A DNA stretch of 64,000 nt from Sisyra terminalis (Eukaryota > Arthropoda > Insecta > Neuroptera > Sisyridae): contig OY292279.1 in NCBI GenBank assembly GCA_958496175.1, positions 15,624,001 through 15,688,000 of the forward strand, written 5' to 3'. The notes beneath the pieces were generated by a model that did no database searches, was not told the origin of the DNA, and was given only the letters and a program-made list of their open reading frames with translations. The position numbers were made by a program, and so were the translations under genes. Position 1 is the first letter of the stretch. Each line of letters begins with the position of its first letter. Positions 1 to 11,453 of this stretch are shown one piece after another.

Positions 1-949
1 AATAACGTTATTGAAAATTTCGTCAAAAGGGTATGCAAATGTTAGCAAAGCCGTGGCGGCTATTTAAAAAAAATTGTTTGATACATAATTCCTAAATGTG
101 TATTTTCTAAATCAATAAATGTTTCAATACTTTGCTACAGAAAACCATATTATATTAAACACTGAAATCTTGCGCTCTTATTGAAACATCCTTTAGTACT
201 AAAAAAATTTTAGACCCTTTCTTAGGATATTTGGGATAAGTCCCAATAGGCGATGGATGTCTGCATCCAATAACAACGCGAAAAAGTTGTCTTAATTCGT
301 GATAACAACAATTTTATCCTTATCTCGGTCATTTGAATATCTGTTCTATTATCATTAACACGTGCAGATTAATAATGAATAACTTAACTTAGAATTAAAG
401 TTATTAAAAAACAATTTTTTCTTGAACAATAAAAACAAAATATAATTTTTCATGACGAGATATTCAAATTTGAAGAAAAGACGGTCAACTGTATTAACTA
501 CGATATTTAGTGAGGAATTTACACTTAGACTCTTGAAACCTAGGCCTAGAGTGGTATGATTTTAGAGACATTTTCGGAACGCTAAAATTTTAAAGGTGAA
601 AAAATGTTCGGAAAACCCAAAAATTAATTAAAGCTAATAGCTTCCCTATAACTTTATGGAACAACTTCAATTAAGAACCGTGGATTCTCTTTTTATACAG
701 TAGATACGTTCCATAAGAAAACGTGTAAAAAATCGTACAAAAAATTGCACAAAAGAAGATTAGAAATATATATGAAAATAAGGAATTCATTCCATAATAT
801 TTTAAAACAGTATAAAACTAAATCATTGAGTAACAATATACCGGATATCACATACAAAAAGGTGTGATGAATTTTAGAAAAATAATCAGTCTTACCATAT
901 TTCTTCTAAAATGTCTATTTATATTTTTAAGAACTCTCTTCTATTGGTA
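1..949. other. AT-rich sequence, no feature recognised
   Basis: I see no coding exon, RNA gene or terminal repeat here. The sequence is AT-rich and short frames are broken by stops in all directions. Confidence 0.4.
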
Positions 950-2640
950 GAATGCGCAAGAAAGGTAAAAAATAAGTTTATGAACTAAATCTTAGTACCG
1001 TTTTCACCGTCGATAGTAAGGCGATATAAGCCAATAAATGAAAATCGTTAGCTATTTAGTTGTACATCAAAGCGAGGGGATTTCCATATTACCTAATTGA
1101 AAACAATATTGCACACCTCACTTTAATGTACAACTATAAAGCTTACGATCCTCATTAATTGGCGAATATCGCCCTTATATCCATAGTGAAATCCGTACTA
1201 AGATTCAGTTAACTTTTTTTTACATTTTAGTGTAGGGGAGACTGGGTATAAAAGTAACGGCGGATCGAAAGTAACAAATGTTTTCTAGGCTTATCCAATG
1301 GGCGAATTCCGCTTTGCTGCCATCAGGTGATAGCCTTGAGCACCCCCCTCAATCGCATTAAATCGACGCGTGCGCAGTACGTTGTTAGGTTATATAATAG
1401 GATGTAATTTGTTTTAAAGAGCCAAAAGTAAGTTTTATGACGTTTTCTTATTTATTGCTTACATAGTCGTAAAATGATCATAGCAATCCGAATTTTTTGC
1501 ATATCCATTCTTGATTAGATAAATTGTACATTGTTTAAATTCATTTTTGTCTAGCATGTTCCGTTTTAAGGTTATATTACACGTTTTATTGAAAATGAGA
1601 ATGGGTAAAAAAGTAACATAGCCTCCTAGAGTACAAAAGTATTATGTTACTTTTGTCCTCGTAATGATTTTATTACTAGCATCATATTTTTATTGATATC
1701 TACTTCAATAGAATGGTTTTGGATACATTTCCGTGTCGGTAGTTTTTCATGCAGTAGTTCTTATGCGTTGCCGCGGCATTCTATTGATACATTTCCTTAA
1801 TTAAAATATATATTTTTGGAGTATTTAAAATCCTGAATTTGGTTTATATCATTAATATAAAGTCTTTAAATAAGTAATTTGTTGATTTAACTAGTACTAT
1901 GTTTTTATTAGCAACCCTTAGCAGTCTTGTTACTTTCGACCCACAACGTGTTACTTTCGACCATGTAGACGAGTCGAAAGTAACAACTGACTATTTTTTT
2001 TTAACTCTGCGTTATTCATATAAAACACGCCATAATTTAACAAAGCAAGTTACTATTGGGAAGAACAAAAACTAAATTTATATGTGGTTATATTCATTTA
2101 ATGGCAATAAAAACACCCAGTCAGAAATCAAGGTAAAAGTACAAATTGTTACTTTTGTACCCGGTCTCCCCTATTTGTCAAAAGGAGAGAGGTTATACAT
2201 TTTTTTTTATTTCTTTTTCTCCTTTTCAGTCATTCAATATGTTTTTAATATCAATATTGTCAAATGTCGCTATTTATTTCAACTGTATTTTCAATTACAT
2301 TAAATTGCCAATTTTTGCAATTTTTCAGTTTTGTTAATATTAAATATTTAACGGGCAAACTATATATTAATATTATCTTCAATTTGCGCCATAAAGTACC
2401 TAAACTGAATATGTTATCTTCAACAAGCACTTTAAATCGACATACTTTTACATGTATACCTTTGAAGAAAGGCAGCAGAAATTTTTGTAATTGATGAATA
2501 GTTAATGAAAAGAGAAAAAATACTTCGTTGTTATTAAATTTTACGATGGATTCTTGTTTTGTTATCAAAAGTAAGCGGAAGTGTCAAAATTTAACACAAT
2601 AAAGCGCTGGAAAATAGGTGAACAATATATTCGATTCGAA
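950..2640. repeat. Dispersed hairpin repeat, interrupted by a MITE
   Basis: About 950-1234 and 2172-2640 together match about 61220-61830. The left part is itself a hairpin: a segment near 1015-1060 (TAAGCCAATAAATG...) returns in reverse complement near 1155-1185. The second copy has the same layout, with recognisable landmarks such as TTTAGTG at the insertion point and ATTAAATTTTACGATGG downstream. The only large difference is the insertion at 1235-2171. No coding sequence is visible, so it is probably an old non-autonomous element. Confidence 0.6.
1235..2171. mobile_element. TA-flanked MITE (937 bp)
   Basis: The ends are inverted repeats of about 25 bp: GGGGAGACTGGGTATAAAAG on the left and, in reverse complement on the right, GGGGAGACCGGGTACAAAAG, each continuing into TAAC. 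A TA dinucleotide flanks both ends (1233-1234 and 2172-2173). The phrase GTTACTTTCGACC recurs inside. No transposase is present. The TA duplication fits a Tc1/mariner-type or other TA-targeting transposase; the family is inferred only from the ends. Confidence 0.75.
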
Positions 2641-3734
2641 AAGAATTTGCTTAAATGTGTTATTATATTTCCTTCATGGTTATATATTAAAAAAAAATGA
2701 AGTAAGTAAACGATAAAATTTTCGAAAATTGATGATATCCCAACAAAAAATGGATATAAAATTTATTTGTTTCGTGAAAACTGCATTAAGGGATGTGTAT
2801 TTTGCTATTGAGTTGATATTCAATCGGGCTTAAGATTCCATTGAGTGTAACCATAAGATTTAATTTATGGATCGAAATGTTAACTTCATAGAAAAGGATT
2901 TTTAAGATATTATTATTCTTTTCAACGAAAGTCAAAAAGTTTAAATATGAAAATAATAATAATTGATTGTTTTAAGTTTCAATGATTGAAAAAATTTTCA
3001 AATTATTTTTGGTTAAAAGCTCTGGGTGAGGAAGTGCTGAAGAAAACGTTTAGTATCTAACAATAAGACAGACAGCTTTTGCTGAAAGAATGAATTATGA
3101 CTGTTCTGAAACAACAATGGTGCACACAAAGCAATCAAGTTTTCCTTGTAAACCGTTTTCCGGGTCCAAAAATGAAATCACATTATTTTTCCTTCATACG
3201 TTCCAATGAAACACTTTCGTTTCATCTTATAGCCTTCATCCCACCGCGGGATTCAATCGAGGTGGTCTGTTTCAGTTTTCGACAATAAAGAAATTTGTAA
3301 CCAATCAAAGTTTTCTATTTTCGTATGCTGACAACGTCCCCAATGTGTTTCGTATGAAGCACGTGTTGAAGGGTTGAGATGGGGGTTGAAGTTGCTCGTG
3401 CTATATCGCCATGTCATGTGTCAGTATATTTGTATTTAGACGGCATAGATAACCTCATCGTAACCAACAATTCGATGGTTTTATATAACCGGGAGGCGTT
3501 TGTGTTATGTCGATGTGTCCCGTTTTGTATGTACGGAACGTTTCGCTTCCGTTTGTTTACGGAAATGTTCAACAATAAAATGATGATTTGCTACTAGAAA
3601 ACAAAGTGATAAGAAAAATGAGAAAATTACCAAAAAAAAAAGCTCAATTATATTATTATCGCATAAAAAGAAAACGATTTGTCTTAAAGGGAGTTTTTAC
3701 AGTAGAATTTCCAATATATAGATTTTTTGGTAAC
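2641..3734. other. Intergenic, no feature recognised
   Basis: Short frames occur (for example 3097-3288 and 3379-3597 plus), but none resembles a known family or has splice-flanked exon structure. The stretch ends at the poly-T of the Jockey element next to it. Confidence 0.35.
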
Positions 3735-4473
3735 TTTTTTTTTTTTTTTTTTATTATAAATTTATATAAATCGGCCATCAGGATCTAGGTCCTATAATCC
3801 GATTTGGTGACCGGAGCTGACGTGATGGAGATCACTCCCAGTGGAGGAATCTCCCTATGCCTCTATTTGGTCACTAGGCACTTTTCTTTTTAGCCTTCTT
3901 TTATTTTGGTGCTCCAAAAGTGGCGGAATCAGGGGATTTGAGTGTTGACTTAACTTTCCAAAATGATTGGTGGTACGTACGGTAATGGAGTCGGTGACTG
4001 ATGAGATGTGTAAGTCTCTTCGGAGAGTCTCATTTGTGACATACCATGGAGCATCTGCCAACTGTGTCAGGATCTTTGATTGGGTGGCCTCGATTAATTT
4101 AATGCTTGATTTGCTGGCAGAGCCCCACAGCTCAACACCGTACGACCAGATTGGCACTATTACTGCTTTATAAATAAGAAGTTTATCCTCAAGGGGAAGT
4201 TTAGAGCCCCTACCCAACAGCCAGTATAACTGTTTGAACCTCTTGTTAATATATTTTCGTTTTTGGATGATGTGAGGTTTCCAGGTCAGCCTCCTGTCCA
4301 GATGAACACCCAGGTATTTGACGGTGTCGGACGATGGGATCTCAGTTGAGTCCAGATTGACCGGGGGGCCCATTCCTTTTCTGAGAGTGAAGGTCATTTG
4401 GACTGATTTGGATTTATTGATAGTGATTTTCCATTTTTCAGCCCAAGTGCCCAGGAGGTTTAAATGGTGCTGG
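3735..4473 (-). mobile_element. 5'-truncated Jockey-clade non-LTR retrotransposon
   Basis: The minus strand encodes the C-terminal part of a reverse transcriptase ORF (3855-4397, about 180 aa), including the Y-L-G-V-x-L-D-R-R-L-T-W and W-S-Y-G-V-E-L-W-G motifs typical of Jockey-clade elements. The 3' UTR runs to a poly-A tail seen as poly-T at 3735-3752. The nucleotide sequence closely matches the copy at 20152-21202 and stops abruptly near 4473, so it is 5'-truncated, as usual for target-primed insertions. Its reading frame stays open to the natural end, unlike the second copy. I find no clean target duplication. Confidence 0.85.
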
Positions 4474-4834
4474 TATTTGTATAATTTGGCAACTTGTATA
4501 ATTTTTTAATACTTCACAAATATTTATGTAATACAATATAAGAAATTGTTTTGGATCTTTATTATAAAGATCCTCAAAAATCCTCGGAACTAAAACAAAT
4601 TGGGGATTATCAAAACAGGATCGGAATATGTAATAAATATACTGTATATGAAGTTTCTTCAATCACCAGAAAATTACTTAGTGAACTTTATAGGTATGCC
4701 TTTGTATTTTTCATTCTATTTTTTGCAATTAAATTTATTTATTTATTGTTTAAACGATTCAACCTATATTCTTCAGAAATCGTAAGAGAAAAAGCAACTA
4801 AATTTTTAAAAATGCATTAGTGGAGTGTCTAGAA

Positions 4835-5949
4835 CAGCGGTCGGGGAACTTTTCTAACCATTACCCCAAAATATTTTTGCAAAAGTTGATATTACCTTTC
4901 CCCCCATTCTGAAAAGAAAACAATCAACGGAAATTTTAAATGAACATTATTTATTGAATTAATTTCTATTAACATATTTGTAGTGTAGATTTTGGAAAAA
5001 TGATGTCGTTTCATGTTTAATATGTATAATAGGGTGTTTTTTTTTTTGGACTATTTTTGGTTTTTTTGCTCCCATGCCGAAATTTTGTTGGAAATACTTC
5101 AAAAAAAATTCCCTGAAAGTTTGAGCTCTTAATATTAATATTAAGTACTCGCTCACAACGTGTGAATATTTTCCATTTAAAATACACGTAAACTTTGATT
5201 TTTTTTTTAAATTTTTATAGCTCAGCGTCATTTTATGGTATCGCCTCGCTCAAAGTCGGGATTTTTTTACAATTGTATGCTCTACAAAAGTGCCTATTGC
5301 GGCAAAATCGTAATTTACACGGGCGAGGTAGTACGGGTCACTAAACCTAGATTTTTCATAGATTTTTCATAGATTTCTCGTTTTTCTCTCAGTAACTCAT
5401 GAATTACAAGACCTACAGAAAAAATGTAAATGTCAAATTTATAGGAAATTTAATTTTCTACAAAAAAGTTCCAGAAAACTAAATTGCTAAGATCGATATT
5501 TCTCGAGATAGAGCCATGAATTTCTCTTACTATACAATTATTACGAATTATTGAGTAAAATTTAATTTAATTTAGATTTTGCCGCAATAGGCACTTTTGT
5601 AGAGCATACAATTGTAAAAAAATCCCGACTTTGAGCGAGGCAATACCATAAAATGCCGCTGAGCTATAAAAATTTTAAAAAAATAAATCAAAGTTTACGT
5701 GTATTTTAAATGGAAAATATTCACACGTTTTGAGCGAGTACTTAATATTAATATTAAGAGCTCAAACTTTCAGGGAATTTTTTTTGAAGTATTTCCAACA
5801 AAATTTCGGCATGGGAGCAAAAAAAATAAAAATAGTCCCAAAAAAAAAAACATCGTAATGTATAATTACTTTAAAATTGGGACTTTTACCCAAAAAAAAA
5901 AAAATTTTTATCTCATTTGGGGTAATTTATCCCGGTTCCCCGACTGCTG
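4835..5949. mobile_element. Non-autonomous foldback hAT element (1115 bp)
   Basis: Terminal inverted repeats CAGCGGTCGGGGAAC (left) and, read from the right end, CAGCAGTCGGGGAAC. The flanks carry an 8-bp duplication, GTCTAGAA at 4827-4834 and GTCTAGAG at 5950-5957, of the nTCTAGAn form typical of Ac-type hAT transposases. Almost the whole interior is one long inverted repeat (about 5030-5300 against 5580-5870), so a transcript or single strand would fold into a hairpin. No transposase is encoded; the frames on either arm are shadows of the inverted repeat. Confidence 0.85.
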
Positions 5950-5959
5950 GTCTAGAGTC

Positions 5960-7400
5960 TCAAAAACACGATACTCTCGGACTTTTGCAACAATGAATGA
6001 ATTTTAAAAATTCAAACTGAAAAATTTTGCTACTTATATATACAAACAAGTTTATCCATTGAAAAGTTGTGCTTTAATGTCCTTTTTAAAAAAAAGGACA
6101 ATTGCAACAATCAAATTGAGAATACTACGATTCTTCCGGTGTTAGTTTTTTGAAATATCATCACAGTAAGGAAGTTAACAAGTATTGCAATAGGAAGTTA
6201 CAAAAAATAAGAATTTTTTTCAATAGCAAATTTATTCGTTGCATTATTTACTTCTTTAAATTGAAATACGTTTTTAAATATTAACAAAGAACCATTTAAC
6301 ATACAGTTGTTTAGAAGTGCTGTGGGGAAATATGAGAAATGGGGGATTACTCAATGGTTATAAGGAGGTATTTAGATATTTCTATCAAGCTTTAATACGC
6401 TTGAATTGAATTTTGACAGGATTTTCAATCTTGACATTGACATTTTTTCTCTAAAAAATCCCCAAATCTTAATGATTTTGGTTTTAAATCCTCGCGGAAT
6501 ATTTCAAAGAATGTATCGCTATTTTTTCAAAAAAAGTTCAATAATTCACTCACTTAATTCTTAGACTAATAAATAAGTAAAGGTCTTAATTTTTAAGATA
6601 GCTACCTTAAACAGAAGCTCTCTTTAAATTAAAAGATTCGAAAAGGTGAAAAGCATGAGTATATTACTATATATCCTTTAGGGAATAAACTAGGTTCAAA
6701 TCTATTAACCCATTGGGGCGATAAAATTCGCGTAAGTTCTTTGTTATAATATTTATAAGCTCTTTTATAAGAACTTTTAAATTGATTTTATATAATGAAA
6801 TCTTTAAAAGAGATCTTCACGTTTTGTAATTCAAGTTAACGAAAGCATTATTTTAATCAACTTAATTTCATCTAACGTCAATTTTATTACCATCTGATCA
6901 CAAGAAAAGAATTTGAATTCTAGATACTTTGTAAGTTTAGTTTATTATGTTATTCTAAGCGACTCGGCCCGACTTTGCAAATTGGTAACATATATTTCTA
7001 CATTTTTGCCTCCAATATTTTGCATTTTCAATATTTTTTTGTTTTCAATATCATTGATAATTACTGACGAATAACGTGTAAAAACGAAAATATTATGTTT
7101 AGATGTACACGAGATTAGGCAATATATAATAACCCAATAGAAAAGCATCAGTGACTAAGTCAATTTAGAAACTTTTAAAGCTTAACTTTGCGCTTTATTA
7201 GTCATTCCAAACGCTAATTGATTGGAAATTATAATCGTTTAAACTGATAAAGCAGTTCTAAAAGTATCATTGGTTATCTTGGTATCAAAATAGTTTCACA
7301 AATTTCGCTGCTAAATAATATGATACATTCGATTACAATTTTTTTTTATTAGCTATTTAAAGTCTTACACTGTTCTAAAGTTGAGGTGAGCTTACATTTT
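5960..7400. other. Intergenic, no feature recognised
   Basis: AT-rich sequence between the hAT element and the Penelope-like remnant. I see no exon, tRNA or terminal repeat that I can support. Confidence 0.35.
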
Positions 7401-7415
7401 TAAGTAATTAAATAA

Positions 7416-7948
7416 GTGGTCCTACTTTTAATATTAATTTGTGCGGTGGGATTCCGGGAATTATCGCAGAATTCAAAAATGGAGTTGGAATTGTATTGCC
7501 ACCTAAATAACTTCACTATCGCATTTTCAACAAACAACAATATGATGAAAACTCTTAAGCCATTGAAGAACAACCAAATTACAATGAAAAACAAAACCGG
7601 AATATATAAAACTATTGTTTAAATGTTTAAATGTGTTTCCTGTGAAAATTTTGCATTGGTCAAACTGGTAGATCTTTCGGAATAAAATATAAGAAACATA
7701 CACCCAAGAAACCTACTTCAACAATAACTTCAAATTGTACAAAATACCTTTATCACGAAAATCATTAATGCTTAAATTTCGAAACAAATTTTAACCAACT
7801 ACATATTTGCAAGAATATATCACATATGAAGACTCTAGCAGAATATGAAATATACAAAGCACACAAACTAAATCCAAATAATATCCTTAACGACAAATTA
7901 TATAAAACAAAAAACCTATATGAAATTTGTTTAGAACAGATAAAATAA
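7416..7948 (+). mobile_element. Penelope-like element remnant: GIY-YIG endonuclease end of the ORF
   Basis: Read across frameshifts, the plus strand gives the end of a Penelope-like ORF. A GIYK motif lies near 7598-7610, then a broken cysteine stretch (K-C-V-S-C-E) and the CIGQTGRSF motif of GIY-YIG endonucleases near 7650-7680. The C-terminal L-A-E-Y-E-I-Y-K-A-H-K and I-L-N-D-K-L follow, with a stop at 7946-7948. In Penelope-like elements this domain follows the reverse transcriptase and nicks DNA for insertion. No reverse transcriptase is visible upstream, so this is a decayed, 5'-truncated copy. A hammerhead-like core begins 7 nt after the stop. Confidence 0.7.
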
Positions 7949-7955
7949 TGATTAC

Positions 7956-7985
7956 CTGATGATGACAGCCAAAAACTGTTGAAAC
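7956..7985 (+). other. Hammerhead-ribozyme-like core
   Basis: CTGATGA, then a stem with GACAG pairing to CTGTT around a CCAAAAA loop, then GAAAC. This is the order and spacing of the catalytic core of a type I hammerhead ribozyme, a motif known from Penelope-like elements. Stem I, stem III and a cleavage site are not convincingly visible, so self-cleavage is only a hypothesis. Confidence 0.5.
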
Positions 7986-8139
7986 TGTTTGAAATAAGAC
8001 ATATATATTATTATTCATTAAGTATTGGATATTATTGTAATGAAACTGGAATTGTTATGGATATAGATATATAATGATATTTTGATTTTTGAATGATAAT
8101 TATTACATTTTATGTAAGGTTCAATTACAGTGTAAATAA

Positions 8140-8510
8140 CAACAATTAATAATATCAGGTTCACGGGTAATTGGAATATATATTTTTTTAAATTAATTTA
8201 AAGAATCATTGGTTTTGCTACGTTTCGTCTTTATTATCAAAATTTTTTAAAGCTCTGAAAGTATTATTGAAAGTATTATACTATTAACAATATTTTAACA
8301 ATATTTTTATAAACAATATTTTTATAAACAATATTTTTATATTGTTGTTAATATAAAATGTTGTTAATATTATAATACTTTCAATAATACTTTCAGAGCT
8401 TTAAAAAGTCTTGATAATAAAGACGAAACGTAGCCAAACCAATGATTCTTTAAATTAATTTAAAAAAAAATATTCCAATTACCCGTGAACCTGATATTAT
8501 TATTGTTGAT
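8140..8510. repeat. Hairpin repeat with GAAACG core motifs
   Basis: An imperfect inverted repeat centred near 8320. The left arm (ATATCAGGTTCACGGGTAAT) returns reversed at the right end (ATTACCCGTGAACCTGATAT). Each arm holds an outward GTCTT...AAGAC-GAAACG segment (plus copy at about 8408-8430), similar to the hammerhead-like cores elsewhere here but without a good CTGATGA box. The centre is made of repeated ACAATATTTTTATA units. Confidence 0.65.
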
Positions 8511-8519
8511 AATTATTAC

Positions 8520-10515
8520 ATTTTGATAATTACATCTAGAATTACAACTTGTTTTTTTTTATGATCTAGATAATTTTTTTTTGAAGCTACATTATTTTTG
8601 TTATTGCTATTTATGTTTTTGTAGTTGAGTTCCAAATTTTTGTTAAGTTCACGTTTTGATTTTTAAAGACATATTAATTTCAAGCTTCAAATATTTACTA
8701 TAACCGAATTTCTAGTCGTTAATTTGGATCGGTGGACTTCGAAACTTCATTCAAATATTTACTGAAAGTAGGATTTTAAGCACAAAATCAGTAACAGTAG
8801 GGATAAGAACATAATTAGATTTTACAAGTTACTATTAAAACGTTTTTAATTTTATTTTAACCTTTTTGTCATAGAGTCAAACTGTATTTTTTTTGCGTTT
8901 CCCGTCCTCGACAAGTTAAAGTTTCATGAAAACGTTTGGATAAAAGTACATCATAAGTAAACGCGTTGTGTAATAAAACACAGTACAGTTTTATCTCACA
9001 AAGATTAAACAACGATAAAAAGATCATAGAAAAGATTATTAAAGCTGATGAACACATCAATATTTATTCAAGAACAAAGCAAAATGAGCTTATGTTTTAA
9101 TTGGATCAACTTTCTTTTTAATAGCACAAGTAAAGTGTAAGAGTGTAGTACGAAACTTTTCTGATACTTTATAGAACTTCCAAAAAAAAAACACTAAATC
9201 CAACTAGGAAAAATTCGTTAATCTAAAGTCCTTGGCTTTTTTAATCTTGGAAAAGTTTGTAGATTAAGTATGGAACAGTAGTTCGGATTAATTTACGAAT
9301 AATGTGATAGTTAACTTTGTCGCTGACTTGAAAGGGTTGTTTGTATGTGTAGGTGGAAGATGTTTAGAATCGATATGATCCTTCGGGAGATGTTGAAACG
9401 GGCGTGTAGATATAACGTGTTTAAAGAGCGGACAAGTGGAACGCCTCTGATTGACACGTTGTTAGAAACAGGTCTTGAATTACGCCAAGTTGGTTTGACA
9501 AGTGGAAAATGTTTTTTTTTCTGGCCATTTTATTCGTATAGATATTTTCTTTCACTTTGTTTTAGGTGAATCGAAAACATATTTAGCTCATAGTTTACCT
9601 TTCTGATTTTCTTTATACTCTTTATGTTTTCATCGTAGATTTCTTTTCCGTGGATTCTTTTTCCAAACTTTCAGTTGTGGTTGGAAATTTGAAAGAAAAT
9701 TAATTGTCGGCTTGATTATTTTTGTAAACTTAATAATATAAGTAGGCAATAAATTTTGTTTTATAAACCCAGGTTGAAATTAGAAAAGTTAATATAGCTA
9801 ATTCGCTAATAGGTAACAGTAATAGGTACAATTGTTGTACAAGTATGCCAAAATGAATTCTATAGATACACGTGTAATTGAGACTTACGAAATGAAAAAA
9901 GTATAGTAATTTAAATGCTATTTAAATTTAAACTAACATTAAAATCCAGAAAAGAAATTACAATGACAAGACCATATTTATTATTTTTAATCGACCAAGG
10001 ACATTATAAAAGCTAGGAATAATTACAATTTTAGTTCTAAGAAATATTTTGGTAGAAAAAAAGTTTTATTATTAATAAGCAAATGAGTCATTTATTGAAA
10101 CCGTGATATAAACAAATCATTGAGTGGTTGTCTTAAAAAATAATTATAGTTTACAAAAATTTTCACATTTCCTGCCACGAAAGTTATTTGGGCTAAGTGA
10201 ATGTAAAAATTAAGCTTTTAATTTATCATTTTGATACCGAGTCCTCAAATAAGAAAAACTGTTTTCACTGCGATTAAAATATAATTACACTTACATAGTT
10301 GGAAAATTCAGTTAAAATTTTTCTAAAGATTTATAAAATATTTACTTGGCTGGAAAATGAGGAAAATTATAAAGTCATTTTTGAAAAACATATGTCATTG
10401 TGTATAAATTGAAAATAACTTTTTAAGGAAAACTTCATTTTCGTAATCAATCAAATTATATATGAAATTTGTATAATCCAAATAAGATTTTTTCGCTGAC
10501 TTTGAACAGTTATAC
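8520..10515. other. Intergenic, no feature recognised
   Basis: AT-rich sequence with scattered short frames (for example 9345-9569 plus). None matches a family I know, and none has flanking splice sites that make a gene. Confidence 0.35.
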
Positions 10516-11140
10516 TGTGTATACAATATATAAAATATATTGCAGTTCAATTTATGTAGTATAATTTAACACAATAATATACAAAATCAATACAATAATA
10601 TACAAATTTAATATAATAATATACAAATTTAATATAATAATATATAAACTCAATATAATAATATTTAAAAAATCATACCTCCAACATAAATTTGAACAGA
10701 AGTTCAAACAAAAATATTCGTGACGTATTACCCAGATACGTATTTCGATTGCCAAGCAATCTTCATCAGTGGTCATCGAGTAGCTTGGATCACTCCGTAA
10801 CTTCTATGTGATGATTCACCTGATTCACTTCTATGTGTGAATCATCACATAGAAGTTACGGAGTGATCCAAGCTACTCGATGACCACTGATGAAGATTGC
10901 TTGGCAATCGAAATACGTATCTGGGTAATACGTCACGAATATTTTTGTTTGAACTTCTGTTCAAATTTATGTTGGAGGTATGATTTTTTAAATATTATTA
11001 TATTGAGTTTATATATTATTATATTAAATTTGTATATTATTATATTAAATTTGTATATTATTGTATTGATTTTGTATATTATTGTGTTAAATTATACTAC
11101 ATAAATTGAACTGCAATATATTTTATATATTGTATACACA
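10516..11140. repeat. Perfect 625-bp palindrome (304-bp arms)
   Basis: Arms 10516-10819 and 10837-11140 are reverse complements, with a 17-bp spacer. The same 74-residue frame is found on both strands (10552-10776 and 10880-11104) with identical sequence, which confirms arm identity over 225 bp; it is a by-product of the repeat, not a gene. Each arm carries an outward CTGATGA, then GATTGC-TTG-GCAATC, then GAAA (plus copy 10887-10913, minus copy 10743-10769). Diverged relatives of this arm lie in the P450 pseudogene duplication near 42260-42350 and 50945-51020. Confidence 0.9.
10887..10913 (+). other. Hammerhead-like core in palindrome arm
   Basis: CTGATGA, a perfect GATTGC/GCAATC stem with a TTG loop, then GAAA. 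Downstream, ACGTAT pairs with ATACGT just before a C, resembling stem III with a cleavage nucleotide, but two extra bases (AT) lie between the core and that stem compared with the canonical form. A mirror copy lies at 10743-10769 on the minus strand. Confidence 0.45.
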
Positions 11141-11449
11141 TGAAATTTGTAATTAAGTAAATTGAAAAATCTTTCAATAGTTCAAATATGATGACTATAG
11201 CGAATAGCGTAGAAAAAACCATTGGATGATAACAATGAAAAATAAACCCTTGATAGGTTTGGAAAATTTTCGGTACGTCGCTACTAAAATTATTCGTTTA
11301 TGCTCCAGCATTTTGTCTTTTTATTTGCAAATAATTCGAACAAAATTATTAATCCGAAAATCATCTATTTCTCAACAATGAGTGAACCAAGTTGACGAAA
11401 ATTTGAACATATAATGAAAGCATATAATGTTTGACATAGAAAAAATAAC
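11141..11449. other. Spacer between palindrome and solo LTR
   Basis: About 310 bases of AT-rich sequence with no recognised feature. Confidence 0.35.
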
Positions 11450-11453
11450 ATAA

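Noticed and set aside
2082..2568. Several short overlapping frames as small genes
   Set aside because: They overlap the MITE end and the dispersed repeat, have no shared conservation, and lie on both strands.
3735..4500. A target duplication (TTTGGTAAC / TTTGGCAAC) around the first Jockey copy
   Set aside because: The right-hand match lies about 10 nt away from the element end and has a mismatch, so it is not a clean duplication.
10552..11104. Two identical 74-aa frames on opposite strands as a duplicated small gene
   Set aside because: They are the two arms of the palindrome. The protein is low-complexity (I, L, Y, N) and ends in AT-rich repeat; no family resemblance.
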